Below are positions 34,297 through 40,707 of a stretch of DNA of 40,707 nucleotides, one piece after another. Under the pieces are notes generated by a model. That model was given only the letters and a program-made list of their open reading frames with translations. It was not told the origin of the DNA and did not search any database. Source of the DNA: JBFXIE01 sp050176255 (GTDB taxonomy: Bacteria > Pseudomonadota > Gammaproteobacteria > Burkholderiales > Burkholderiaceae_C); the NCBI RefSeq assembly GCF_050176255.1, contig NZ_JBFXIE010000030.1. One strand, 5' to 3'. Numbering within the stretch: the stretch's first letter is position 1; every line of letters begins with the position of its first letter. Made by a program: the position numbers and the translations under genes.

Positions 34297-34449
34297 CATC
34301 TGGACGAGGTCAACGCATACACATCACGTACCAGCGCATGCAAACTCTGGCAGATAGCGCCGGTAAGGCTGCACGTCCCGTCCTGCCCCAAGAGTGCGCA
34401 AACCCTGTACTGGTGGCTACGCAGTGCCTATACGGAGCCCAAAAAATAA
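34297..34449. other. Intergenic stretch with no recognisable feature
   Basis: Between the PDH terminator and the next hairpin I see no gene with family similarity. A 68-codon frame (34338-34544, +) crosses a terminator and the integrase remnant and looks spurious. Confidence 0.5.
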
Positions 34450-34486
34450 AAAAGCGCGCTGTAGTCTTGATAGCGCGCTTTTTTGT
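34450..34486. terminator. Bidirectional rho-independent terminator
   Basis: AAAAAAGCGCGCT pairs with AGCGCGCTTTTTT around GTAGTCTTGAT. It lies at the truncated 3' edge of the integrase remnant. Confidence 0.88.
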
Positions 34487-34504
34487 TTACTTGGGGTGGC
34501 TGAT

Positions 34505-35025
34505 GGGAGACCTGTTTAATGCGGTGGGCACTGTCAAAGGCTGATCGTGCCTCGATTTTGCGCAATAGCGCCAAAACATCACGTGGCCCGATGGTTGTGA
34601 AATAGGCATCTTGCCGATGGCGGGGTACACGTCCTTCTCCAGCCATGCCGCCACCTTGGTCTGTGTGATTTCGGCCCGATTTGCAGCCGTTTTGGCGAGC
34701 CAGTTCCGCGCCACAGCTTCAAAGGTGTTTGCTGCCTCTGCCAGCTTGAATTGTTTCGCCTGGCGCTTGGCCTCATTAGGGTCAATCCCGTCCGCCAGCA
34801 GCTTGCGCGCTTCGCCGCGTCGCTCGCGCGCCTTGGCCAGCGACACGGCCGGGTACACGCCTAGCGCTAGCGTCTTGCGCTTGTTGGCGTGTGTGTAGTC
34901 CATGTGCCAGTATTTGCCGCCTGCCTTCACCAGCGCAGGTACATAGCATCGCCGTCTGTGTGTTTGTCGCCGGTCGGCTTGCCGCTGTGCTTGACTTGTC
35001 TAACGAATGTGTCTGTCAGTGCCAT
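34505..35025 (-). pseudogene. Degenerate phage/island-type tyrosine integrase (N-terminal part)
   Basis: ATG at 35025 starts MALTDTFVRQVKHSGKPTGD, the arm-binding (DUF4102) start of P4-type integrases. The frame breaks near 34931-34940 (after DGDAMYL), resumes as VKAGGKYWHMDYTHANKRKT, then breaks again near 34590-34602 and continues in another frame as TIGPRDVLALLRKIEARSAF. Similarity ends at RIKQV (about 34505), so the catalytic domain with the R-H-R-Y residues is absent. The intact family is about 400 residues. The gene lies beside tRNA-Leu(CAA), a common integration target, and is read away from the tRNA. It is a dead remnant of an integrated element. Confidence 0.8.
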
Positions 35026-35035
35026 TGATCCACCT

Positions 35036-35085
35036 GTGACGGTATCTGTGGCGCGGTACTTCTGGGATACCGTCACGGATACCGT
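35036..35085. repeat. Inverted and direct repeats upstream of the integrase remnant
   Basis: GTGACGGTATC (35036-35046) and GATACCGTCAC (35066-35076) form a perfect 11-bp inverted repeat with a 19-bp centre. GGATACCGT is repeated directly at 35065-35073 and 35077-35085. These could be integrase/excisionase arm sites or an operator of the lost element. Confidence 0.7.
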
Positions 35086-35133
35086 TGTTATGACGACATG
35101 TCATGGTACGAAGTGACAGGACTTGAGACAACA

Positions 35134-35167
35134 AAAAACCCGCCACGCTAGGGAGCGTGCGGGTTTT
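35134..35167. terminator. Rho-independent terminator after tRNA-Leu (minus direction)
   Basis: CCCGCCACGCT pairs with AGCGTGCGGG (one mismatch or bulge) around AGGG, with A-run on the left and T-run on the right. It terminates the minus-strand tRNA-Leu transcript and could work in both directions. Confidence 0.88.
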
Positions 35168-35200
35168 TAAAAGGACATGAGACCGTCTGAAACAATTAGA

Positions 35201-35285
35201 TGGTGCCCGGGGCCGGAATCGAACCGGCACGCCTTGCGGCGGGGGATTTTGAGTCCCCTGCGTCTACCAATTTCACCACCCGGGC
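35201..35285 (-). tRNA. tRNA-Leu (anticodon CAA)
   Basis: 85 nt on the minus strand, with acceptor arms GCCCGGG / CCCGGGC and encoded CCA (TGG at 35201-35203 on the plus strand). Anticodon loop ACTCAAAAT holds CAA, decoding UUG. It has the long variable arm of class II tRNAs and T-arm GGTTCGATTCC. Its promoter, with CATAAT at 35308-35313 on the minus strand, overlaps the upstream region of divergent cysM. Confidence 0.95.
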
Positions 35286-35328
35286 AGGCGCTGAAGCGAA
35301 GTCCCGAATTATGGCACAGTAGCGGCAT

Positions 35329-36234
35329 ATGAAGACTTATCCCACTATCGAGGATGCGATCGGGCGCACGCCTTTGGTCGCACTGCAGCGCATTGGAGCG
35401 CAGGACAACGCGGGGCGCGGCAACGTTATTTTGGGCAAGCTGGAGGGCAACAACCCTGCAGGCTCTGTCAAGGACAGGCCGGCTGTGTCGATGATTCAGC
35501 GGGCCGAGGAGCGTGGCGAGATCAAACCCGGTGACACGTTGATCGAGGCCACTTCGGGCAACACCGGCATTGCGCTGGCGATGGCTGCGGCCATCAAGGG
35601 CTACCGAATGGTGCTGATCATGCCCGAGGATTTGTCGGTAGAACGCGCACAGACCATGAAGGCGTTTGGCGCCGAGCTGATCCTGACGCCTAAAAGCGGC
35701 GGAATGGAGTACGCGCGCGATCTGGCCGATCAGATGGTGGCGCAGGGCAAGGGCGTGGTGCTGGATCAGTTTGCCAACCCAGACAATCCGCGCATCCATT
35801 ACGAAACCACCGGCCCGGAGTTGTGGGAGCAGACCGAGGGACGCATTACGCACTTTGTAAGCGCGATGGGCACCACCGGCACCATCACCGGTGTGGCACG
35901 CTTCTTACGCGAGAAAAACCCGGCCGTGCGCATCATCGGCGCGCAGCCGCAGGAAGGCTCGCGTATCCCGGGCATTCGCAAATGGCCTCAGGAGTATCTG
36001 CCCAAGATTTACCAGCCCCAACTGGTGGATGAACTGGTCTTGGTGAGCCAGGACGACGCCGAGGACATGGCACGGCGCATGGCCCGTGAGGAGGGGATTT
36101 TTGCAGGCATCTCCGCGGCGGGCGCTTGCTGGGTGGCGCAGCAGATTGCGCAGCGAGAGCAGGGGGCCACCATTGTGTTTGTGGTGTGCGACCGTGGTGA
36201 TCGCTATCTGTCGACTGGCGTGTTCCCGGCCTGA
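35329..36234 (+). CDS. cysM: Cysteine synthase B
   Basis: 301 residues. PLP-dependent O-acetylserine (thiol)lyase of the CysM type, forming cysteine (or S-sulfocysteine from thiosulfate). PLP lysine Lys48 lies in NPAGSVKDRPA. The substrate loop is EATSGNTGIALA and the phosphate-binding glycines are GTTGTITG. CysM rather than CysK is favoured by length and the arginine-rich IRKWPQEYLPKIY region. ATG 35329 (MKTYPTIEDAIGRTPLVAL). It is divergent from tRNA-Leu, 43 bp away. Confidence 0.94.
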   Translation: MKTYPTIEDAIGRTPLVALQRIGAQDNAGRGNVILGKLEGNNPAGSVKDRPAVSMIQRAEERGEIKPGDTLIEATSGNTGIALAMAAAIKGYRMVLIMPEDLSVERAQTMKAFGAELILTPKSGGMEYARDLADQMVAQGKGVVLDQFANPDNPRIHYETTGPELWEQTEGRITHFVSAMGTTGTITGVARFLREKNPAVRIIGAQPQEGSRIPGIRKWPQEYLPKIYQPQLVDELVLVSQDDAEDMARRMAREEGIFAGISAAGACWVAQQIAQREQGATIVFVVCDRGDRYLSTGVFPA

Positions 36235-36287
36235 TGTGGATCGGGTGGGGGTCTAGACGTTCGATGTCTTGACACCTTTGAATAATG

Positions 36288-36345
36288 GTGAAAATGGCCT
36301 TTAGCCCCCGTTTTGAAAGCGCTGAAAGCTATTAAAAAAATAGCT
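36288..36345 (+). repeat. Dispersed palindromic repeat, copy H
   Basis: TGAAAATGGCCTTTAGCCCC ... GAAAGCGCTGAAAGCTATTA between cysM and the Nudix gene. It matches copies C and J closely in both halves. Confidence 0.85.
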
Positions 36346-36382
36346 TTTTGCTGCTGCCACGCACCGAAAGACTGCCGCGCCC

Positions 36383-36946
36383 ATGCGATACGACACCCGT
36401 TTTTGCACCCACTGCGCCACTGCGCTCGCGCTTGTCGTGCTGCTGGAGGATAGTGGCGAGAAAGAGCGCCTGCGCTGCCCCGCCTGTGGCTGGACGCACT
36501 GGAACAATCCCACGCCGGTGCTGGCGGCCATCGTGGAGGTGGACGGCCAGGTTCTGCTGGCGCGCAACGCGCTGTGGCCGCCCAAGATGTTCGCGCTGAT
36601 TACCGGCTTCATGGAGGCGGGTGAGACGCCCGAGGACGGCATTGCGCGCGAAGTCAAGGAAGAGACCAATCTGGATGCGCGGTCCGTAAGCTTGGTGGGT
36701 GTGTACGAGTTCATGCGCATGAATCAGGTCATCATTGCCTACCATGTGCACGCCACGGGCCAGGTGTGCCTGTCGCCAGAGCTGGTGGATCACAGGTTCT
36801 ACGATCTGCATCATCTCAAATGCTGGCCTGCCGGCACTGGCTATGCATTGGCCGACTGGCTACGTACCAAAGGCCATGAGCCGGTCTTTTTCACCGCTGA
36901 AGAAAACGCAGAGCGCCGCCGCGGGTTGGACGCGCCGAAGGACTGA
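36383..36946 (+). CDS. Nudix hydrolase with N-terminal zinc ribbon (NudC-like)
   Basis: 187 residues. The N-terminal zinc ribbon has Cys8/Cys11 and Cys32/Cys35 (FCTHC and CPACGW). The Nudix box runs from Gly75 to Leu97: GX5E, then REVKEETNL, with Asn in place of the second consensus glycine; the metal-binding glutamates are kept. The zinc ribbon plus Nudix layout resembles NudC, which hydrolyses NAD(H) and removes NAD caps from RNA, but the protein is shorter than NudC (about 257) and lacks its N-terminal domain. The substrate is therefore uncertain. It is followed four bases later by the TusA-like gene. Confidence 0.85.
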   Translation: MRYDTRFCTHCATALALVVLLEDSGEKERLRCPACGWTHWNNPTPVLAAIVEVDGQVLLARNALWPPKMFALITGFMEAGETPEDGIAREVKEETNLDARSVSLVGVYEFMRMNQVIIAYHVHATGQVCLSPELVDHRFYDLHHLKCWPAGTGYALADWLRTKGHEPVFFTAEENAERRRGLDAPKD

Positions 36947-36949
36947 AAA

Positions 36950-37177
36950 ATGGATATCTACAAAGAAATAGACACCCGGGGACTGAATTGCCCCCTGCCC
37001 ATCCTTAAGGCCAAAAAGGCCCTGGCCGACATGGCCAGCGGCCAGCTGCTCAAGGTGCTGGCAACCGACAGCGGTTCCCTGCGCGACTTCCAGGCGTTTG
37101 CCAAGCAGACGGGCAATGAGCTGGTGGAGCAGCAGACGGTGGGTGAGGAATACATCCACGTTCTGCGCCGGCGTTGA
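36950..37177 (+). CDS. TusA/SirA-family sulfur carrier protein
   Basis: 75 residues. It starts with the motif DTRGLNCPLPILKAKKAL; Cys14 in the CPxP motif carries the persulfide in TusA proteins. The two-layer alpha/beta fold length fits. TusA relays sulfur from IscS to tRNA thiolation or other pathways; other members serve different sulfur routes, so the partner is not certain. The ATG lies four bases after the Nudix stop, so the two are probably co-translated. cysM upstream makes a sulfur-metabolism context. Confidence 0.9.
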   Translation: MDIYKEIDTRGLNCPLPILKAKKALADMASGQLLKVLATDSGSLRDFQAFAKQTGNELVEQQTVGEEYIHVLRRR

Positions 37178-37178
37178 G

Positions 37179-37236
37179 TACCAAATCAGCCGCAAGCCAT
37201 TTCAGATCAAACGCTGGCAGCTATTGTTTTGATAAT
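37179..37236 (+). repeat. Dispersed palindromic repeat, copy I
   Basis: ACCAAATCAGCCGCAAGCCA ... AAACGCTGGCAGCTATTGTT directly after the TusA-like stop. It aligns without gaps to copy C. Confidence 0.75.
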
Positions 37237-37330
37237 TCGATGTGCCGCTGCGGCGGTACTGAGATACGGCACAGCCTGTCGCAGGGCGGCGTTACGCTGG
37301 GTACCCATTGCAGCCAACCCAGGAGTTTTG

Positions 37331-37531
37331 ATGTACGCCGCCAAGATCGAGAGAAACGCCGTCAAGGTCTTTGAAATCCGCACCGGCAGCCTGAAGCGCA
37401 CCATCGGCTGCAGCAGCTACCAAGGGGCGGTGGCCGCCAACATTACAGGCGAGCAGGTGGCCGTGACTTGCGGCGACGGGCGGGTGCGGGTGTACGACAT
37501 TCGTTCCGGCTCGCTCAAGCGCACCTTGTGA
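37331..37531 (+). CDS. Small protein of two near-identical propeller-like motifs
   Basis: 66 residues, ATG 37331, SD AGGAG five bases upstream. Residues 11-25 (VKVFEIRTGSLKRTI) and 52-66 (VRVYDIRSGSLKRTL) are the same 15-residue motif: 10 identities and 5 conservative changes. The motif looks like the outer strands of a WD40/PQQ-type propeller blade; the middle (AVAANITGEQVAVTCGDG) reads as further beta strands. One protein is too small for a propeller, so it may form oligomers or use the motif as a binding patch. No enzyme motif is visible. It is followed 11 bp later by the FtsZ-like gene, so co-expression is likely. I do not recognise a named family. Confidence 0.7.
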   Translation: MYAAKIERNAVKVFEIRTGSLKRTIGCSSYQGAVAANITGEQVAVTCGDGRVRVYDIRSGSLKRTL

Positions 37532-37542
37532 GGGGCCTGCGC

Positions 37543-38103
37543 ATGCTGCACCTGGTGGATAACAAACTTTCTTTTTCGTCGATAGCCATCGCGGGCATCG
37601 GCGGAGCCGGTTGCAACATGGTGCAGCGCCATCGGCACGGCGTTCTTTACCGGGTGCAGATGCAGGTGCAGCACCTGGCCGTCAATACCGACCGCAGCGC
37701 CATCGTCCGCATCCAGGGGATGCCCGCCATCTTGCTGAACGCCGATGCCTCGGGTGTCGAGGCGGTCATGCCCTGGCTGGCGCAGTGCAAGGCGCTTTAT
37801 CTGCTGGCGGGCCTGGGCGGCTATGCAGGCTCCACTGCCACCCCGGCCCTGGCGCGCCGGGCCCGTGACGCAGGTCTGCACACCGTGGCGGTGATGGGCA
37901 TGCCCTGCGATTGGGAAGGGCGCAGACGCCGCACCACCGCCCTGCGCGCGCTGGAAAGCGTGCGGGAACATGCGGCAGAGACGTTCGTGGTTCACGGCGA
38001 TGCCGTGGCCGAGCGGCTGGGGGAGGGTGCCTCGATAGGTGAATTCATCGAGGGCATCAATAGCTGGTTGTTGCGGGAATTGGACGCGCGGATGGCGCTC
38101 TGA
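37543..38103 (+). CDS. Stand-alone FtsZ/tubulin-like nucleotide-binding domain
   Basis: 186 residues, about half of FtsZ (about 380). It follows the N-terminal GTPase fold: T1 loop IAGIGGAGCN (about 15-25), T3-like AVNTD (46-50), a T4-like loop LLAGLGGYAGSTATPALA (about 88-104) in place of the FtsZ signature GGGTGTG, then TVAVMGMPCDWEGRRRR (114-130) and an H7-like helix with Asn173. Two parts are missing: the roughly 25-residue GLGAG...NPEVG insert, and everything after H7, including the T7 catalytic loop and the C-terminal tail. It may bind GTP but could not form the composite active site of FtsZ on its own. SD-like GAGGGG lies before ATG 37543; a TTG at 37468 is less likely. Confidence 0.75.
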   Translation: MLHLVDNKLSFSSIAIAGIGGAGCNMVQRHRHGVLYRVQMQVQHLAVNTDRSAIVRIQGMPAILLNADASGVEAVMPWLAQCKALYLLAGLGGYAGSTATPALARRARDAGLHTVAVMGMPCDWEGRRRRTTALRALESVREHAAETFVVHGDAVAERLGEGASIGEFIEGINSWLLRELDARMAL

Positions 38104-38199
38104 TCCCTTATTCCGCAGCATTCACTCCTGCACACCACCGCCAGCCACCCGGGTGTTTTGCGAGCTGGGGCGGCCCGGGAAGCAAGCGCTATTTTTATG

Positions 38200-38256
38200 A
38201 ATGAAAACCGCTTTTAGCCCTTGTCTGTAAAGCGCAAAAAGCTATTATTTTGATGG
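38200..38256 (+). repeat. Dispersed palindromic repeat, copy J
   Basis: ATGAAAACCGCTTTTAGCCC ... AAAGCGCAAAAAGCTATTAT, between the FtsZ-like gene and the convergent DUF262 gene. It is the main content of that 237-bp gap; no clear terminator was seen there. Confidence 0.8.
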
Positions 38257-38340
38257 TTAAAAAGCGCTGTCTCTTGGGGGTGAGGGCTCGTAAAAAACGG
38301 CAGTGCCTGGACGCGCGCCGACCCGGTGGGGTCACGGTCC

Positions 38341-40590
38341 TTACAGCATTCTCTCGATGTCCAGCTGCGTGTACCACTCCTCGTACAGCCGCAGCATCCG
38401 GGTGCACGCCGCGCGCACAAAGCCCAGCACCTTGTTGCGTTGTTCATCCGTGCCGCCGCGCACGTCCTCCCGGCTGATGGAAAAGGCGGGGCGCAGGTCT
38501 TTGTCGCCATCGCGCAGCCAGGCCATGTCCAGGTGCGCGTCGGCGATGCTCTCGGTGGCCGGGCTGTCTTGGCGGCTGCGGTTTTCTTCAAAGCGCAGGA
38601 TGTGCAGGTTGCCGATGGTGTAGCCCCATTGCTGGCACACGCGCAGGTACTTGGCGCTGCGCACGTCGGAGAACATCTTCTGCGGCAGGATGTGATCGAA
38701 ATCCCAGGGGCGGTTGTGGTCGTCCCAGTAGCCGTTGTCGAGGTGGCGGTCGTAGTCGCCAAAACGCTGGGCCATCCAGCGGCGCTGGCAGTACATCAGC
38801 AGCGGCTCGCAGTACGGGAGCTTTTCCAGCAAAGGCCAATAGCGCTCATGGCGTTCGGCCTGTTTGTCGGCATCCCCCTGGGCCGGGGCGACGATCAGGG
38901 TGTTCCACCAGTTCCAATCTTGCAGGGTGCTCGCCTGCGGCACCTCCACGATCTTGGCCAGCCCCCGGGGGGAGCGCAGGTCGATGATGCCGCTGCGGCC
39001 ATCGCCCAGGTCTTTGAGCTGCGCCAGCACACCATCGAAAGACTGGGGTGTCAGCCATTGGGCCAGGGGCTTCATCTCCCAGAGTTTGCGCACGGCGGCT
39101 GGCGCATCGCCGCCAAACCAATGCACGGCGGTGGCCAGGCCGAGCAGGCGGCGGCGCACGGCTTTTTCATGGCGGGCGGCCATTTGCTGTTGCAAGGACG
39201 CACGCGCCAGCAGCATCAAGAAGTAAAACATTTCAGGGCACTGCTCGGCCATGCGCGAGCGCAGCACGGGTGGCAGGCCCCAAGGGTTGGCGTGGGCGTC
39301 GTACAGGAGCCAGCCATCGACCGTGGTCAGGATGCGGGCGATTTCTGCCGCTCCAGGGGCCGCATTGGCGTGCAGGGCAAACATGTGTTGGATGCGCAGC
39401 TCCTCCCCTTGGCGCTGGAGCTCCTGTGCGTCCTGCGTCGCCGCCTGCATTGGCGCGTACGGGGCGATGGCGCGCAGTTGGCTGATGCCCAAGGGGCCGC
39501 GTGGCTTGTCTTGTGCCGCATCGGTCAAGGCCACGCGGGTGCCCAGCAGCGCCACCTGGGTGGCGGGAGGCCTGCGCGGCAGGAGGTCGATGGTGGTTTC
39601 TATGCCCGGCCAATAGGCTTTGATCATGGAGTACAGCAACTCGTCCCCGCGCAGTTCGGTGCCCCCGGCATTGAGGCGCTGGAACAGGTGCTCGACGTTG
39701 GCAATGCGCTGTTCCCCCAGGGGGGGCTGGTCGTGCTGCTGGGTTTCTTGGCGGGTCGGGCGCGACAGGGCCTCGGGGGGGACGGTGAGCGCCACCACAC
39801 GCACATGCGCGGTTGCCCGCAGAGCCTGGGCCAGATCGTGCAGGGATCCATCGATCGCCGGCTGCAGAAAGTTCCAGGCTTTGCGGGCCCAGTGGCGTGA
39901 GTGTAGGGTGTTGATGGGGAACTGGCGGGTCAGACGTTGGCGCAGATGGCCCCACAGATCGGGGCTGGCAGCGCCTTGCAGCAGCCAGGCCAGGGGAACG
40001 GGCACGCCGGCCTTGTGTGGCCAGGTGTCTTTGGGGCGGGGGCGTTGGTAATCGTCGTCCTGGGGCTGCTGCTTCCAGTCGTAGTCATCGCGCAACGCCT
40101 CGCGGACCTGGTGGGCAGAGAGCTTTTCCAGCGTGTCTTGCGTGCCATAGCCCCAGGGGTGGGCAGTAGTGCACAGGCGCAGCAAAAAGGCACGGCTGCT
40201 GTTGTGCGCGAAATGGCCTTCGGGGGCGATGTCCAGCCAGAGGGCGGTGTGTGGGGCGCTGTCGGTGTTGTCAAACGGGTCTTGAAAGCCCAGGGCAATC
40301 GCGTTGCAGCGTTGCTGGCCATCGAGCAGGTGGTGACTGATGCCATCGCCCCAGCCGGTGCCGTGTTTGCCGGGGTGTGATTGCTGATTTTTCAGCACCT
40401 TGCTGACAACCAGCGCACCGATGGGAAAACCCCGCAGTATCGAATCCCACAGCAACTCGACCTGTTGCGGCTTCCATACCGCGCCGCGCTGCAGCGACGG
40501 GATGGCGGCAACGATGGGCGGGCGGTCATTCTTCATGCCCTGCGCGAGTTGTGGAAACTGCCAGGCGGCAATGTCGCGCAGGGAGAGCAA
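38341..40590 (-). CDS. DUF262 and HNH (DUF1524-like) putative defence nuclease
   Basis: About 749 residues as read. The N-terminal DUF262 (ParB/Srx-like NTPase) domain shows SLQRGAVWKPQQVELLWDSI and the DGQQR motif (about 90-94). The C-terminal HNH-type nuclease has DFDHILPQ (about 630) and GNLHILRFEENRSRQD (about 656-671), so the catalytic set looks intact. The arrangement matches single-chain GmrSD-like type IV restriction enzymes and DUF262 effectors such as SspE or BrxU; which modified DNA it targets cannot be read. Start uncertain: only a TTG at 40590 is available after an in-frame stop, and an IS110 end lies 18 bp away, so the N-terminus may be truncated or altered. Confidence 0.8.
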   Translation of the reverse strand: MLSLRDIAAWQFPQLAQGMKNDRPPIVAAIPSLQRGAVWKPQQVELLWDSILRGFPIGALVVSKVLKNQQSHPGKHGTGWGDGISHHLLDGQQRCNAIALGFQDPFDNTDSAPHTALWLDIAPEGHFAHNSSRAFLLRLCTTAHPWGYGTQDTLEKLSAHQVREALRDDYDWKQQPQDDDYQRPRPKDTWPHKAGVPVPLAWLLQGAASPDLWGHLRQRLTRQFPINTLHSRHWARKAWNFLQPAIDGSLHDLAQALRATAHVRVVALTVPPEALSRPTRQETQQHDQPPLGEQRIANVEHLFQRLNAGGTELRGDELLYSMIKAYWPGIETTIDLLPRRPPATQVALLGTRVALTDAAQDKPRGPLGISQLRAIAPYAPMQAATQDAQELQRQGEELRIQHMFALHANAAPGAAEIARILTTVDGWLLYDAHANPWGLPPVLRSRMAEQCPEMFYFLMLLARASLQQQMAARHEKAVRRRLLGLATAVHWFGGDAPAAVRKLWEMKPLAQWLTPQSFDGVLAQLKDLGDGRSGIIDLRSPRGLAKIVEVPQASTLQDWNWWNTLIVAPAQGDADKQAERHERYWPLLEKLPYCEPLLMYCQRRWMAQRFGDYDRHLDNGYWDDHNRPWDFDHILPQKMFSDVRSAKYLRVCQQWGYTIGNLHILRFEENRSRQDSPATESIADAHLDMAWLRDGDKDLRPAFSISREDVRGGTDEQRNKVLGFVRAACTRMLRLYEEWYTQLDIERML

Positions 40591-40607
40591 CTGTGTTCAA
40601 AGTCAAG

Positions 40608-40707
40608 TCATTTTGAGATAGCTCCAGCATGTGGATAACTCACTTGCCAAGGCACGCCGGATTTGAGAACGGCGTTGATGATCGTGAGCACCTTGTGCAT
40701 ACAGGCC
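40608..40707 (-). CDS. IS110-family transposase, C-terminal end (partial)
   Basis: The minus strand from the window edge reads ACMHKVLTIINAVLKSGVPW and about 12 more residues to a TGA at 40608-40610. This matches the C-terminus of IS110/IS1111-type transposases (typically ACMRKLLTILNAM..G.PW). The rest of the element lies beyond the window. Its end is 17-18 bp from the first usable codon of the DUF262 gene. Confidence 0.75.
   Translation of the reverse strand, partial: ACMHKVLTIINAVLKSGVPWQVSYPHAGAISK

Noticed and set aside
34338..34544. A 68-codon plus-strand frame between the PDH terminator and the integrase remnant.
   Set aside because: It runs through a strong bidirectional terminator and the antisense of the integrase pseudogene, has no clear SD, and shows no recognisable domain.
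34260..35200. A direct repeat of the tRNA-Leu 3' end that would mark the far attachment site of the lost element.
   Set aside because: Scanning by eye for the T-arm sequence GGTTCGATTCC and its complement between 34218 and 35190 gave no second copy.
40629..40637. TGTGGATAA, a perfect DnaA-box sequence, near the right edge; a TGTGGACAA variant lies at about 70-80.
   Set aside because: Single isolated sites. The right one lies inside the IS110 transposase coding end, and there is no cluster, AT-rich unwinding region or dnaA/dnaN nearby.

Overview
The window reads as chromosomal DNA of a beta-proteobacterium, most likely of the family Comamonadaceae (Acidovorax, Comamonas or a close relative). 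This is an inference from four things: the high GC content and codon use, the gene content (isc cluster, PDH operon with a lipoyl domain fused to E3, yqjD-type membrane genes), the protein sequences as I recall the families, and a dispersed palindromic repeat of about 58 bp that fits what I remember of that family. Both edges are marked by insertion-sequence remains: an IS3-type OrfA fragment at the left and the end of an IS110-type transposase at the right.

Layout. 1-600: IS debris. 599-7297: yigZ (-), ygiQ (+), an aromatic/aspartate aminotransferase (-) and uvrB (+). 7298-13855: a complete iron-sulfur cluster operon, iscR-iscS-iscU-iscA-hscB-hscA-fdx, with dnaQ coupled to fdx by a TGATG overlap. 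13881-14106: two identical tRNA-Val(CAC) genes and a terminator. 14156-16507: an FAD oxidoreductase and a small membrane operon (YqjD/ElaB-like, YqjE-like, YqjK-like). 16564-20692: pyrD (-), rpiA (+) and a CpdB-like lipoprotein phosphoesterase (+). 20780-27701: a minus-strand run containing a DUF4124/glutaredoxin protein, oligopeptidase A, folD, a FixJ-type response regulator and its two-PAS sensor kinase. 27702-34217: an AT-rich divergent control region followed by aceE-aceF-lpd (pyruvate dehydrogenase complex). 34218-35285: a decayed phage-type integrase next to tRNA-Leu(CAA). 35329-38103: cysM, a Nudix hydrolase, a TusA-type protein, a 66-residue two-repeat protein and a very short FtsZ-like GTPase domain. 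38341-40590: a DUF262/HNH putative defence nuclease whose 5' end abuts the IS110 end.

How the genes work together. IscR should sense cluster supply and control IscS/IscU/IscA with the HscBA chaperones and ferredoxin; a strong hairpin plus T-run between iscA and hscB may set the ratio of scaffold to chaperone genes. The kinase/regulator pair is divergent from the PDH operon and may control it or sense a signal linked to it.

Most unusual points. (1) A stand-alone FtsZ-type nucleotide-binding domain without the C-terminal activation domain, encoded 11 bp after a 66-aa protein made of two near-identical propeller-like motifs; this is the best candidate for an undescribed system. (2) At least ten copies of a palindromic repeat, four lying in frame inside YgiQ, HscA, AceF and Lpd, where they encode linker or surface peptide. 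(3) The decayed integrase at tRNA-Leu with iteron-like repeats. (4) The defence-type nuclease clipped by an IS.
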